DNA from: Oryzias latipes
Taxonomy: Eukaryota > Chordata > Actinopteri > Beloniformes > Adrianichthyidae
Length of the DNA stretch: 64,000 nucleotides
Reading direction: 5' to 3'
NCBI RefSeq assembly: GCF_002234675.1
Contig: NC_019868.2
Coordinates: forward strand, 25,682,293-25,746,292
Under the pieces are notes generated by a model. The model had not been told where the DNA came from and did no database searches. It saw only the letters and a list, made by a program, of their open reading frames with translations. The position numbers were made by a program, and so were the translations under genes. Positions 21,172 through 39,800 of the stretch are shown here, one piece after another (the stretch's first letter is position 1; each line of letters begins with the position of its first letter).

Positions 21172-21336
21172 TCTGAACGTGCAGCAATATTAATCAAAAT
21201 AGAAGGAAAAAACATAAAAACGAGAGAGGCTTCTGTTTATGTGACAACTTCCGCCTTCGTGCCACGTGACATATTCTTTGCTCTAAAATCTCGCGAGAAC
21301 AGGTTGTGACGTGGTCAGTATAGAAAGGATTTGCAA
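21172..21336. promoter_or_regulatory. Bidirectional promoter of commd5 and fam199x
   Basis: Short GC-richer spacer between divergent genes. It contains an ETS-like ACTTCCG (about 21247), a CACGTG E-box (21263-21268) and a perfect TCTCGCGAGA palindrome (21289-21298). The last motif is known from TATA-less, often bidirectional, housekeeping promoters. Confidence 0.7.
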
Positions 21337-21363
21337 ATGGAGATGGCGGAGGTTACTCTTTAA
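21337..21363 (+). CDS. Upstream ORF in fam199x exon 1 (8 codons)
   Basis: ATG to TAA encodes MEMAEVTL and lies entirely in the non-coding first exon, which ends at 21373 (AAG|GTGGGT). The second ATG of this ORF is in the frame M-A-E. If translated it would act as a regulatory leader. It is too short to be counted as a protein gene. Confidence 0.4.
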   Translation: MEMAEVTL

Positions 21364-23105
21364 TCACACAAAGGTGGGTGTTCTGCTCCATTAGTTTCTT
21401 GGCATATCTTACACTGAATTTTTGTCGATTCAACGTGTTCAAAATAGCAAAATATTTTGTTAAGTTCCCTGTTATTGCTTTCATTGGGCGTAATTTGGAA
21501 TGTTAGCTAAAAGCTAGCGGGACTAGCTTGTGTTGACATGAGGAGCTTAGGGTATTGTTAGCTTGTTGTTAACACGATGATTACCACATATTCAATTTAC
21601 CTTTTTAAGAAAAATGATCTGCGTTAGTGTGGGAGCACAGTTGGTCATATAATGTTTGCATAGGTTTTTTTTTTTTAACTAATTACGTGACTTGGTTACA
21701 TCCATCAAATCCCGTTTTGCCAACGGGTCTCCATGACCACAATTGGTAATTCTGACATTTTAGAATTATAACTTGGAGTAATATGATCATAAATGTATGA
21801 TTTTTAGTTAATTCCTTAATGAAATGTTATCAGTGTCACTTTTTTCTGTTTTGAGATTTTGTAGTAGAAGTTTATGGCTTAAAATGTTCGCTTTTATTTA
21901 TCTAAATGAGACAGATTTGATCTTAATGACTCAATTAGATGTATTCGTAACAAAAAAGGACTGGGAAAAAAGTGAGTTAAAAAAATTCACATGGATAAAG
22001 ACTTGGTAAATAGCAGAATTACATTTTGGATTCCTAATTATTGCTGTTAACCCTTCAAACTTTATGGAGTCTTTCAAATAAAGGTGAGATTCAAAGGCTG
22101 TAATAACTCACTTCCTTTGGACCTCCACCACATCATTTCCCTTCCGTGGTTCTAATCCGAGCTCTTATCTGTTTTCAGCTTTCCTGGTCAGTCTAGACGG
22201 AATAAATGTCCCACCAGATGCTTTAAACTGTTAATGTAGTTTACCTTGCACTCTGTCCACATTTTAAGTGTGTTCTATTCGGTTTTTTACCTTTGATTTA
22301 CTTGTATTGTAACCTTGTTGTAAAAGAAATGTGCCTTTTATTTTAAGAAGATGCATCATTTATCACTAATATTTACAAAAACACGGATGGCAGCCATTTA
22401 GCAACAGCATCATACGGTAATTGTAGGCCACAGAAGCCACTAAAGGCTACTTTTTCTGTGTCTGCACCATAACTGAGGTGAATGTGCAAAAAGTTCTGAA
22501 TTAAAAACTGAAATCAAACAGTTTAAATGTCTCCTAACTGGTTTATAGAGCTGCAAAATAAGTTATTTTTGTTTTTTTATACTGCATGAAGAAAAATGAC
22601 TGGCTTTAAGCATCTGACCAAGGACAGTGTGTGTACAAACAAACAAGTAAAACAAGAATTTATGTTAATTCCATTCGCATTTTAGTTTCACGACACTACA
22701 TGAACATTATTAGAACATTCACTGTATGGTCACATGTCACATTTCCACACATTGTTCAGGAATGATGGACTGATTAATCTTTGCTGCATCACGTCTTTTG
22801 TCGTCCACCATCATGATAGCACTTGGTCATTTGTACGTTTATAGGAAAATAAACCTACCACGTCTCAATCCAATTGGTATTTTCCAACATCGATATAATC
22901 AATTTATGTAATTTTGAAACCTTTTTTTTAATGATATAGGTCAAATCGATACGATCAACAAAATATATTCCTTCTTTTCTTTTCTAAAAGGTTGTTGTTT
23001 TTATCTGACAATCTCACTAACAATTCCTTACCAGTGTTTCAAAACTACTTTAAAAATACAAACCTGAGATACATAGATTTGTTTTGTGTGTGAAAGTTTA
23101 CTTGA

Positions 23106-29301
<6,196 letters not shown>

Positions 29302-30650
29302 CAGCAGTGAATCAGTCAGTGCTCCCTCTGCGCCCGCTCCCCCTTCCCCGCCGCCGCCCTCAGCCAGCCCTGCTTCCAGCAGCCTGTAGCCTCGCTTCAC
29401 GTGCTGATTTGTTTTGTGCGACACACAAGTGCTTTTAGTCCCACTTAAACGTCTGCTGTTTGTCATGATGCTTAAATGCTGCTATCGCCCTAAAATAGGA
29501 AACTCTCCATACTGTAAAAACTAGAAAGAAAAAGAAAAAAGCAACGCTCTTGATAAAACCATCACCTGCAGAAGGACAGACCAGGCAAAGGCATCGGAAC
29601 CCTTTCCTTTAAGGCTTGAAACGACAGCTGATCGGGATTCAGGCGCTTTATACTTCAGATACTCGGACGAATGAGCTGGCGGACATTCGGAGCTCTGGCT
29701 GGTCTGTCTTTCCATCCGCTGAATGTCGTGGCTCCATTTCATCGAGGCCTGGGGGGAGCACTGAAACCAACTGCTGGTGTGATCCAGCAACGCATCACCA
29801 CAAGTGTGATCCTGTCGCTAGAACCCAGCTATGATGTAAATAGCTGATAGATACTCCAATTACTGTTTGCTTTCAACTTGATGGAACAGGTTTATATTTG
29901 AGGGTTTTATTTTTTCCCTGTTTGTGCTAAACTGATTCAGGATTGTAAGCAGCTTAAAGCCTAAAATCATTTCCTGAATATTTTCATTCTTTTTCTTTTG
30001 TGTCACTGAAGTTTTCTTTGTGAGCACTCCTACTTAAATGAATTGATTCCTGTCAGCATTATTAAAAGTCTTATTAGTTTTTCAGAGGTGGTTGTAGCTG
30101 TAAGCTTCAGTTTAGTCTATTAATGAGGTGACGAGATGACACAACGTATACCGTAGGTGTAGTTTTTTTCTTTTTATTTTAGTTTATTTACTGGTTTTTA
30201 AAAACTGTTCTAGCCGCTTCAATCGACCACTGCAGTTGCTGACCTAAATCGTCTATTATATATGTGCTGTTGTGTGTATAAAGCTAACTATATTGTAAAA
30301 AAAAACACAGCTTTATCCTTTCTCTAGCAATGAACTACTCATTTCTATTTTGACAATGGATCATTTTTGAAGAAAAAAAAACAATGAAATCATGTGTGAT
30401 GAAACATTAGTGCAACTAAGATAACAAACTTAAAAGCAGTTAACAACTGAGACGTGTGTCAGTGATGCTGTCCTACAACTAAACACTGTAGAGAGGAGAC
30501 TTGGACCATCCGCAGACCAGTTTCTGTGTAATATTATCCATAAACCACTGTTGATGCTTGTTGTTGAACGCCAGCGTTGGCCGGGAATCCAACCGGCTGT
30601 TCTGAGAATCTGTAAACTTGACAAATAAACTAAGTTGTACTCTATTGTGT
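29302..30650 (+). other. fam199x 3' UTR with poly(A) signal
   Basis: A 3' UTR of about 1.3 kb ends at AATAAA (30624-30629), followed by a GT-rich stretch (ttgtactctattgtg). No competing gene was seen. Between 30650 and 31077 lies the smim19 promoter, with a CRE-like TGACGTA near 30974 and a CTCF-like GCAGGGGGCAG near 30923. Confidence 0.7.
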
Positions 30651-31077
30651 TCGTGCTTTATGTTGGAACTTAATCTAATAATTACAACAAACATAACTGA
30701 ATAAAAACCTTTGAAATTAAACACTGCCTGCAATAATGTAGGTGTGAAGGTTAGATGTGATCTAAAAAGGCTTCCTTAACAGACAAATCTCTTACAATAG
30801 TACTTTTAATTCAAAAGTGACTGAAATTGCTTTCAAACAGATTTAAAATGTTAAAATAAATGGAAGTCAATCCCAACAAAAAAATTTAGATCTTAAATGA
30901 ATGCGGTTCTGACTTCAGACTGCAGGGGGCAGCATCGCGCTCTTAAGGCAAAACAAAGAAGATATGCGGAAATGACGTATTATTTACACCTAAATGCGCA
31001 GCCTCTGAAAATGCAAGAATACTGATGCATTCCAGTGTTTTTCGCGTTTATTTAACTAAACTTGGTCACAATTATCG

Positions 31078-32117
31078 ATGGGTTCTAACGGACTTTTGGG
31101 AAACGAGCCTGAGTCGATAGATTACTCTGTTCATGAAGCCTGGAACGAGGCAACCAACGTCTACCTGCTGGTTATCCTGGTCAGCTTGTGCCTGCTCATG
31201 TACGCCAGAAAGTGAGTACGGTTTCCCTTATGTCAGCCGCGGAGACTTACGAAACAAACGGTCTAAAATAACAATGAAAAATAATAAAAGTTGATGATCG
31301 TGTGATGTAACTAATTGTTTACTCTCTGAGCAGAAACAAGAGGAAGATCATGCGCATCTTCTCTCTGCCTCCCACCGTCGGTACCAGCCCGGAGCCAAAC
31401 TTCTACGACAGCCTGCAGAAGGTCCGTCTGCGGCAGCAGCTGGAGATGTACTCTCTGGGTGAGCATGGCAGTAAAAAATGGACAACACGAACTATTTAGG
31501 ACTCCTTGGTCAAATAAAGGTTATGTAGAATGAACAGGAGCTGTGATGCATTTAAATGTTCATTTAAAAAATTGGAAAGTCGAAATACCCTCTGTTCACA
31601 TTTCTTTTAGCTCGCGCGGATGCTTTCTAATAAACTTATGAACCAGACTATAACCCTTTTACCTCTATAACTGAGATTAATTTTACAGCAGTAGTGTCAG
31701 AAAGACGATTATTGTGAAAACGGAAGTGTTAATTGAGCCACTTCTTACGTGTTTTTCCAAGAATTTCTCTGGAGGACACTTAAACATGTGTAGGATCACA
31801 TTTCTTTTAGCTCTCAGATACTTAAGACCCACAGTTTGTAATATATTTTTTAAACAAGAATAAAGATCTGGATATGATATCACAGCTTTTTAGCTGATTT
31901 TTGGTAATTTTCTCACATATTTTCATTTAAAAAACAAAATAAATCTGATATTTTCCTATCCCTTGAATCATTTGACAGTGAAGGAAATTGCATTATTTAA
32001 TGGTTCATTAATAGCTCATTTTCCCCATAAAATACCAACATCTGTCTTTTCCTCCCTCCTCCAGCCAGGAAGTTTGAGCAGCAGCAGACGGACAGCGTGC
32101 AGCTCTCCATGGAATGA
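31078..32117 (+). CDS. smim19: Small integral membrane protein 19
   Basis: Three exons: 31078-31211, 31334-31458 and 32065-32117, giving 103 aa (human 107). [17 protein letters not shown] matches the vertebrate SMIM19 signature. One hydrophobic segment ([15 protein letters not shown], residues ~29-43) is followed by a basic [13 protein letters not shown] stretch, [20 protein letters not shown] and the end DSVQLSME. It is a single-pass membrane protein of unclear role. The poly(A) signal AATAAA is at 32345-32350. Confidence 0.95.
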
Positions 32118-32419
32118 GTGCCCTGTTTTGTCCAAACATCTGTTCATTTAATCACTTCCTGTGCGGTTGCAAGGACTTGGATGGCTGTCAACATGTGTTA
32201 AGACACCGTTCCCGTCCTCCCTGTGAATTTTTGGGAGGACATTTGCTTTTTGTTGGGATCCGCCAAACAGTTAAGACGAAACACTAGAGACTCTCCTAGT
32301 GATTGAAGCAGAGCGTTTGTCTTTATAAATGATTATTATTCAAAAATAAATAAAAGCACAGAAGCCAAAACGTTTCCTTTGTAGTACTTTACTTGTTGGG
32401 GGATCACCTGAGCTTGATT

Positions 32420-32705
32420 TTCCATCCATCCTCAGAACCCCCATGGGGTTGCTGGAGCCTATCCCAGCTGTTGTTGGGCAAAGGCAGAGTACACCCTGAA
32501 CCCGTCTGTCACAGGGCCATACAAATTCACGTGCACACCTAGGGACAATTCAGAGATACAATTACGCTAGGACGTATGTCTTTGGACTGCAGAAAGAGTG
32601 CTTGAATAAACCCACACAGGCGGAAGAACATTCCAACTCCACACAGAAAAGACCCAACAAGATTTGAACCAGGATCCTCTCACTGTGAGGCAAAAGCACT
32701 AACCT
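32420..32705 (+). mobile_element. L2/Maui-like LINE 3' fragment
   Basis: Contains TGCTGGAGCCTATCCCAGCTG, the known start of this fish LINE tail, then CACACCTAGGGACAATTCAG, GTCTTTGGACTGCAG and AGCACTAACC. It lies just downstream of smim19. Confidence 0.8.
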
Positions 32706-32961
32706 TGAGTTTGTTCTGGAAGTTTAAAAAATGAAAGATAAGCTTCAGCAAGTCCAGTTTGGTCGTACATGGAGCGATGTTGCACTAAAGCATGTTTGTA
32801 TTGGGAGTCTGTCATACCCAAAGCGGAATGTTTATTTGGGTATTTTTAAGTTGTGGGTTTCAGAGCAAAATTTATGACAAATCTTTTTTTTTTTTCCCCA
32901 CTCAGGTTTACCTCCATCATCCCTGTTTGCAATTGGAACACGCTACATTCAACTGAATTTA

Positions 32962-33183
32962 GGGGAGCCAGTTTAGCTCGTGCTGGTTTACGGCGCCTTC
33001 CGTCCGTGAAACCCGGGTTCGAATCCGGGCTCCTCCCTGTTCCCTTCTCTACCTCTGCCAGTTCCAAGCCCGGTTTGAGAAGGTTGCGTCAGGAAGGGCA
33101 TCCGGCGTAAAACATTGCCAAATTTACCATGCGACTCGTTCGCTGTGGCGACCCCTGATGGGAGAAGCCGAAAGTGGAAGAAG
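32962..33183 (+). mobile_element. Full-length tRNA-derived SINE with 17-bp target duplication
   Basis: The tRNA-like head carries GTTTAGCTCGTGCTGG (A box) and GGGTTCGAATCC (B box); the body has 'AAGGGCATCCGGCGTAAAA' and 'GTGGCGACCCCTGATGGG'. The identical 17-bp sequence ACATTCAACTGAATTTA flanks it at 32945-32961 and 33184-33200, proving a LINE-type insertion. Element length 222 bp. The intact duplication suggests a young copy. Confidence 0.9.
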
Positions 33184-33833
33184 ACATTCAACTGAATTTA
33201 ATTTCTAAATTTAGCAAATCTACAAAAGGAAACGTCCAAATAATTTAACAGAAAAATGACAATGCCTTTTTTTTGCTTAAAATTAAATGTAATATAATGT
33301 TTCTAAGAATCCCTCAGCAAGATTGAGTTGAAGTGCAATGCTCCAGCTCCAGCTCCAGCTCCTGTTCTTTTTGCATCATTCGGTGTGAAATTTCTGCTAA
33401 ATCGGTGAATTTCTCTACAGGGCTGACCCGACCCGGGCCATGAAGTGCAAGCAGCTTCATTTTTCAGTTTTTTTATAAAGTCAGTGTGGAGCATTGAATG
33501 CATCAATACTTTGTCATTGAGGAGAGGGAAGCAGAGCCGGAAGAGCTTCATAAAGAAAGCTAACACTTTAGAGTGGCTCTTTAAAAATACCAGCTCAACA
33601 GCAGAAATAGGTCAACAGAAATAAATAAATGTTTGCAGATTTCATTCTTTAAGCTGTAACCGTTTGCATAGATCCTTTCTTTAACACTTCAACACTGAGA
33701 GAAAGCTCAGCAGATTCGCCCCTTTCAAATCAACTTGTAATAAAACAATAACAATTTATTTACAGCAAAATGTGGGCACAAAGAGGGGGAAAGTAAAAAA
33801 ACAAGGTCCAACAAGCCGCAGGAAGCTGCAGTG

Positions 33834-36800
33834 TCACTTTGGACAGACGTTATGGTCATCCACGGAGAGCGCGGCGGCGTACTCGGAGCTCCAGTCTCTA
33901 AGGAAGAGTTCCTCTGCTTGGCTCTGCAGGGTCTGCTGGCCGTCCTCCACGGTGGAGCCGGTCTGGTTCACCACTACGCCCACGCCAGCAGTGTGGGTGA
34001 AGTAGTTTTCAGACCAGTTAGACGTCCCTGAAAGCAGAAAGAGGTGACTGGATTTCTGCGCCGTTCAGACAACTGCAACAGAAACTGCTGGTTGATAACT
34101 AAACCGTGTGCTGCATCATTGAACCGAACGGTGGGAAAAGTGAATGTATGTTTACATGCAAAGGGTCAAACGTGTATTATTTTATTGCAGTACACCAGGC
34201 TTAGTATAAAACAACTGAAAGGTTTTACCTCATTGTTACTTGCCTATCAACAAATTTGAAAAATATATATTTTTTTTGTGATTTCATAGCAAAAACACAT
34301 TTATAAACGGTGCTTTAGGCAAAAGAACTTAATGCAAAATTTCCTATTTTCTCGATCAATTTGGATTTTTTTTTTTTAAACGGTCAAAATTAAATGTCAC
34401 TTCATCCTTTTGGAGACAATTTCCTGTTTGAGTTTTAGAATAAACTGTTCAGCTTTTGTTCAGAAATTCTTTGATTTCCTTGTTCGGAATTTTTTTTTTC
34501 ACACTGCGAATGAGAAAGGAGCATTCCATTCACGCAGCACGTACCTATATAGACCACTCTGTCAGTGACCATGAACTTGGCGTGGTTGACTCGAGCAAAA
34601 GGGATCTTCATCTGCTCGGCTGTGGAGGGAACTCGGAAGATCTTCTACGGAAGGAACAGAGAGGAAGCGCAGCTTTAACGGTCTTTGCTCGGCAGTTTTG
34701 GTTCCGGCCTAGAACAGGTGGCGCCGTACCACGTCCAGGCTGCAGCGCAGCGGCGGCCTGCCGAGCACCAGCAGGGACTGCAGGAAGGGGAACATGGACG
34801 CCGGCGAGTGCTCCCAGCAGCTGACCAGCAGCCTGACCCGCACGCCCCGGGTGCACCCCGCGGCGCGCAGAGCTGAGTCGATGGCGGGCCAGAACCTTTG
34901 GGATCAGAACACCATCATGAGACTACAGCACAAACTCTTTGAACTCGTCTTATATTGACAGAGCCACTCGTCTGAGTGGCTCTGTCAATATAAGACGAGT
35001 TCAAAGAGTCTCGAGTTCTTGTGGCAGAACATTAAGATCACAGTTTTTTTTATTTTGACCACTGGGAGCGCTGCATTTTCATTTCAGGCCTACCTGACCG
35101 GCTCTGTGAACTGCGACAGCGGGAGGAAGTCCATGACAGAGATGTAAACAAACTCCTGTGCGTCATGGATGACGGACAGGATGGCGGCGAGATCGTCGGA
35201 GCGGCCGCGTGCCGAGATCTGGGGAGGGGCGCTCTTCAGGGCAGACAGACAGGAAGAAGAAGAAAAAGAAACTTTATTTTCCACAGTAAACACAAAACAA
35301 ATAAAAGACTTAAGGATAAAAACAAAACATTCATAAAAGTATAAAAACTAGGCATGATCAATATAACGCAAATTTATCGTTATCGCAATTTCAAGCTGTG
35401 AAATATGCATATCGCAAAAGATGACCAAAATTGTAAAAAAAACAATCTTATGGCAGCTTTAAGTATTTAACAAAACAAACAAACCCCTTTATGTATTTGA
35501 CCAATGGAACGGACCCATTTACATCATAGACCAATCAGATGGAGCCCTTTTATGTTAGATGTTCGTCTCCTATGTAGATGCGGGTCATTTGGAATGTTTT
35601 TGTTAAACTGTTTACGTAAAATGGAAATGATGTTTTTGACCATTTTTCCATATGTTCATACACCGCAAGTTATATCGTCGTCGCAATATTAATCACTAAT
35701 ATTGCAAGTCTTCCTCATAACATGCAGCCCTAAAAAAAACAACAATAAAATAACCAAATATCATAAACTTAAACAAAGAGTAAAACTACTGCTGACTAAA
35801 ACTTAAAAGCTTTAAAAACGCGGCCGTACCAAAACCTCCAAATAGGGGACTGGTATCTAAAAGTGCTGTACCTTACATTGGTGAGAGTTAAAATGATTCT
35901 GTTATTAGTAGCGTTAAGACGATAAAATAAATAAAACCATAGATAAAACGTCTTAACAAAGCTTGAAGAGTATCAACTCTAGCACCAAACAAAATGCTTG
36001 TGCCGCACCACCGAGGTCGTTTTTAATGAAATATTTAGGGCATCACTATTGGCTACCTGTAGCTTCCTCATACTGGATGCCCTATAATTTGTCCACAGGT
36101 GGGCAGTATACAGTGGTAAGTTTTGAAAAGAAGGATTTTAAGATTGTCCGAGCATGAATAAAACCTGCGTGCAAGCGTGTTTGCCTGAGCTATAAAATAC
36201 ACCGTTGTCTGTGGATATCATCGCCATCTGTAAGCTTATCGGTGAGGATATGACCAAGATATTTTACTTTGTGACAAACGTCAAGCTCAGAATCAGAAAG
36301 TGTAAAAGTAAGTAAAAAATCCTTTTTACGACAAATAATCACGGCACTTTTACTGGAATTATATAAAATATCATTCTTAAAACCAAATTCAGAACAGACA
36401 TCTGAATTGTCTGTTCGGAAAACAGACAATCATCTGCATACATCAGATGATTGACTTTAAAACCACCAACCATGCAACCGGTATTACAGGCATTCAGGTC
36501 CTTCAACAGGTCATCTATGTACACCTTACACCTGACTCCCACTTAACCATCATTTTCTGATGGGCAAACCAGAAAGCTAGTAGATGGAGGCGGATCTCAA
36601 AGTCTTCTGAATTCGGTCATAGAAGGACATGCTGGTTCGTTTGGATCAACGCTCTGCAGCACAGCATGCAAATTCTTGATACAAATGCAAAAACCAAGCA
36701 AACCTAAACCTCAAGAATGAAATTTTTATTTTTTTCACAGCTATATTTATCTGTGGGATCTTAAATCCACCAACATTTAGGAGGAAACAGAAAATGTGAC

Positions 36801-39800
36801 GACTGAACTTACAGACAGGAAGATTCGAGCAGGAACTCCGTTGAGTTTCAGGTGAAGCGGCTGCTCCGAGCTGGACAGAGCCGACAGTCTCGCGGGCCAA
36901 TATGGAGGGAGAGAAGCGTTGACCCCCCCGACGCTCCAGTACACCCCGAAGATCCGAGAGGCGTCCTGGGCCAGGCAGCTGCAGTCCTCCAGAGACAAGC
37001 CCACCTCCTTCACCTTGGTCAGACGGAGCACAGAGAGTTTGCAGTTTGACAGTAGCAGCTCTGTTCTGCTCATGACAGCTTCCCCGCTGATTACTCAACG
37101 GTTAAACACTTGTGAAAAAACAAAACAAATGAAAGACCTACTCTGATGCAGCTTTTGGTGTTTTTAACATGTTTTTGTGGTGTTTTTCTGACGATGAAGG
37201 ACATATATTAAGAAATTAAAGCTTAAAATTGCATTTTTGTGTATTTCTTTATTCAAATCGCTGTGAATCAGAGGCGGACGAAAAACTGCCGTTTGAAAAA
37301 GATCATATATACGCTGGGCGGGCCAAAAGCTCCCTGCTCTGCTCTATTCTGATGCATCTGCTTGTAGACGACTAGATCCACGAACGTCTTTGTTTTCCTC
37401 GTCTGAGCTGGAGTCTGGATCTAAACTGTACTGCTGGTTTGCTAGAATATTGCTCGCCCTTTTTGTTACACCGGTAACGTTATGTCTGTGTTGTGAGGGG
37501 CTGTAAGCTAGTGGGAGAGACTGTAAACAGCTCTCAGTGACGGGTGAGGCAGAGGGGGCGGGGTTGCTCCACACCAACAATCCCGTCCACAACTCAGAGG
37601 TGAATTTCTAATGAACTCCTGTCGCTCTGCAGAAACTATGTCCCAGAAAACGACACCTTTTTTTTTAATTTTGAGATAATCATAATCAAAAGACCACTGG
37701 GAACGCTTTTACAACAGATCCTAAGATGATTTTTACGACCCCACAGCAGTGAAACATGTCATTTGTCAAATGATCCCACTTCATAGTTCCGTTGATGTTT
37801 TCATGTGCGACAAGGATTTTTCAGTTTCCCCTCACAGTTGTTGTACCTGACTCAGGGAACGCCAGTCCATGTTGGCGCTGCCCAGATACACGTGTTTCTG
37901 GTCCACCACCCACAGCTTGGTGTGGACGATGCCTCCGGTCAGAGCCGTGAGGTTCACCTCCCTAACTTCAGCGCCGGTAGAGGCCAGCTCTGCCGTGTCC
38001 TGGCTGGACGCCTGCGGAGCATTCACTGCGATTTGGAGCTCCACGCCTCTGGATCTGAGTTGCTTCAGCTGCTCGAACACATGTCTTCCCTGCTGAGCAG
38101 AGAGGAGAATGATCAGTACGGGACGCACCAGAGAAACTCCTTTACCCGAGTGTGGCATCGCTGTGACCTGAGAGTCAGAGGGGTCAGCAGAGCCGCTGCC
38201 TCGCAGCGTGAAGTAGAAAGCAGCGATCTGAACGGAGCGCTCGGCTCTGTGCAGCAGATGCAGCCAGCTGTCTGCGATGCTCGGCCACGTGGAAGGAGAA
38301 GACTCGTAGAGCCCGACGGGAATGCTTTCCACCAGACGCACTCTGATGAGCAGAAATAAAGCTGGACGCGACTCAACGCTAACAGACCGATCGGAAAGAC
38401 TGTTCTTCGGCGTACTCACCTGCAGTCCACGCTGCATGGCTCTGGCTTCAGACCAAAGCCCTCCAGCCAATGCAGCTCCAGCTGGGCTGTGAGCTCAGAC
38501 GCAGACCTGGGGAGCCCATAGCGCCAAACGTGATGACCCAGCCCCCCCAGCAGCAGCAGGCTGAGAAGCAGGAGGAGGCCGGCGGAAAACCCGGAGCCTC
38601 TCGACCTCTGTTAAATCGGAATGATGAGTTATTAAATCAACGACAAAGTTTACATTCCATGGCTTCTGCAGCTGGGTGTGGTGCCCCACATTTCTTCTAA
38701 ATACCAGACGCAGTTAGAGGACAGAAGATGGAAGCAGAAAATGGGAACATTTCTCACCTTTGATGAAAACTCTGCTGCCACAGAAGACTCCTCCCTGCTG
38801 GCTTCTTTCTCTGAGAGATTCGGGGCTCCTGATTGGCTAACGGGTAGCTGAAGATGTTCGGAATCGTCTGACTTGTCATCACCCTCGGCGTCTGATGAAG
38901 AGCGGCTGTCCCTTATGTCAGCCGTACTCATCGGCTCCGTTTCCCAGGGTGGTTCTTCGTCCATGATGGCGGCGACTTGGTCGCCACGGGTGGGGCTGAC
39001 ATCTGCAGGAGACCTTTCCTCGTCTCCTGAAGCCGCGGGGCTTTGGTCTGTGTCGCTGGTCTGCTTTGGACAGGCAGAATCGTCGTGTGGGAGGATTCCT
39101 GTAGACGCATCCGCTCCAACAGCTTCGGCTTCTGAGCTGAGCAGCTCCGGTCTGAGCGCCGGCCGGGCGCTAACGCTCAGGAAGGGGCTCTGAGCAGACT
39201 CGGATAAACTCCAGTCTGCGTGAGCAGAGCCGCTGAAAGCACCCAAAGCAGCTTGAGCCTCGCTGCTGAACACAGGCGCCGTTCCGACGCCCACTCTGGG
39301 GGTGTGAACCGACACCGTTTCTTTGACTTCAGGTGGTTTGCGCTTAGATTCCTCGGCAGCGCCAGTGGCCTCGGAAGCGGCGTGGAGCGGTGTTTCGCCT
39401 CTGGAAGCAGGCGGGTCTGTGATTTGACCGCCAACCGCGGACCGTTTCTGGAACGTTGGGATTCGGGAGACGAGCTTGCCAGCTTTCCGACTCATGTCTT
39501 CTTTTTCCTCAGCGTCCTTTTCCAGACGATCCAGCACAACGCTGCAGAGCTTCAGTTCCTGAGAGGGAAAAGAAGAAACAAACATAACTACCTGGCATCC
39601 TCCCACACTTTTACTTTCTACTAGAAAATCGCTGATGGCTACGCCTCTGTCATAGGAAATAGCTTCGCCTTTGTGCACCTAAAACTAGCTTTCCCTTCGT
39701 CATAAAAAGGTCGCCCCGCCAAAAATGGTAGCTCTGCCTCTGGAACCCAGAACTGGTTTTACCACTGTCTGTCGCATTAGACCTGCTCGTTCAGGCGACG

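Noticed and set aside
32962-33036. Possible tRNA gene
   Set aside because: Has A and B boxes and a T-arm, but is followed by a SINE body and flanked by a 17-bp target duplication; it is the SINE head.
37805-38359. 184-codon plus-strand open frame
   Set aside because: Antisense to PLD-gene exons that carry the first HKD motif; no similarity to a known protein.
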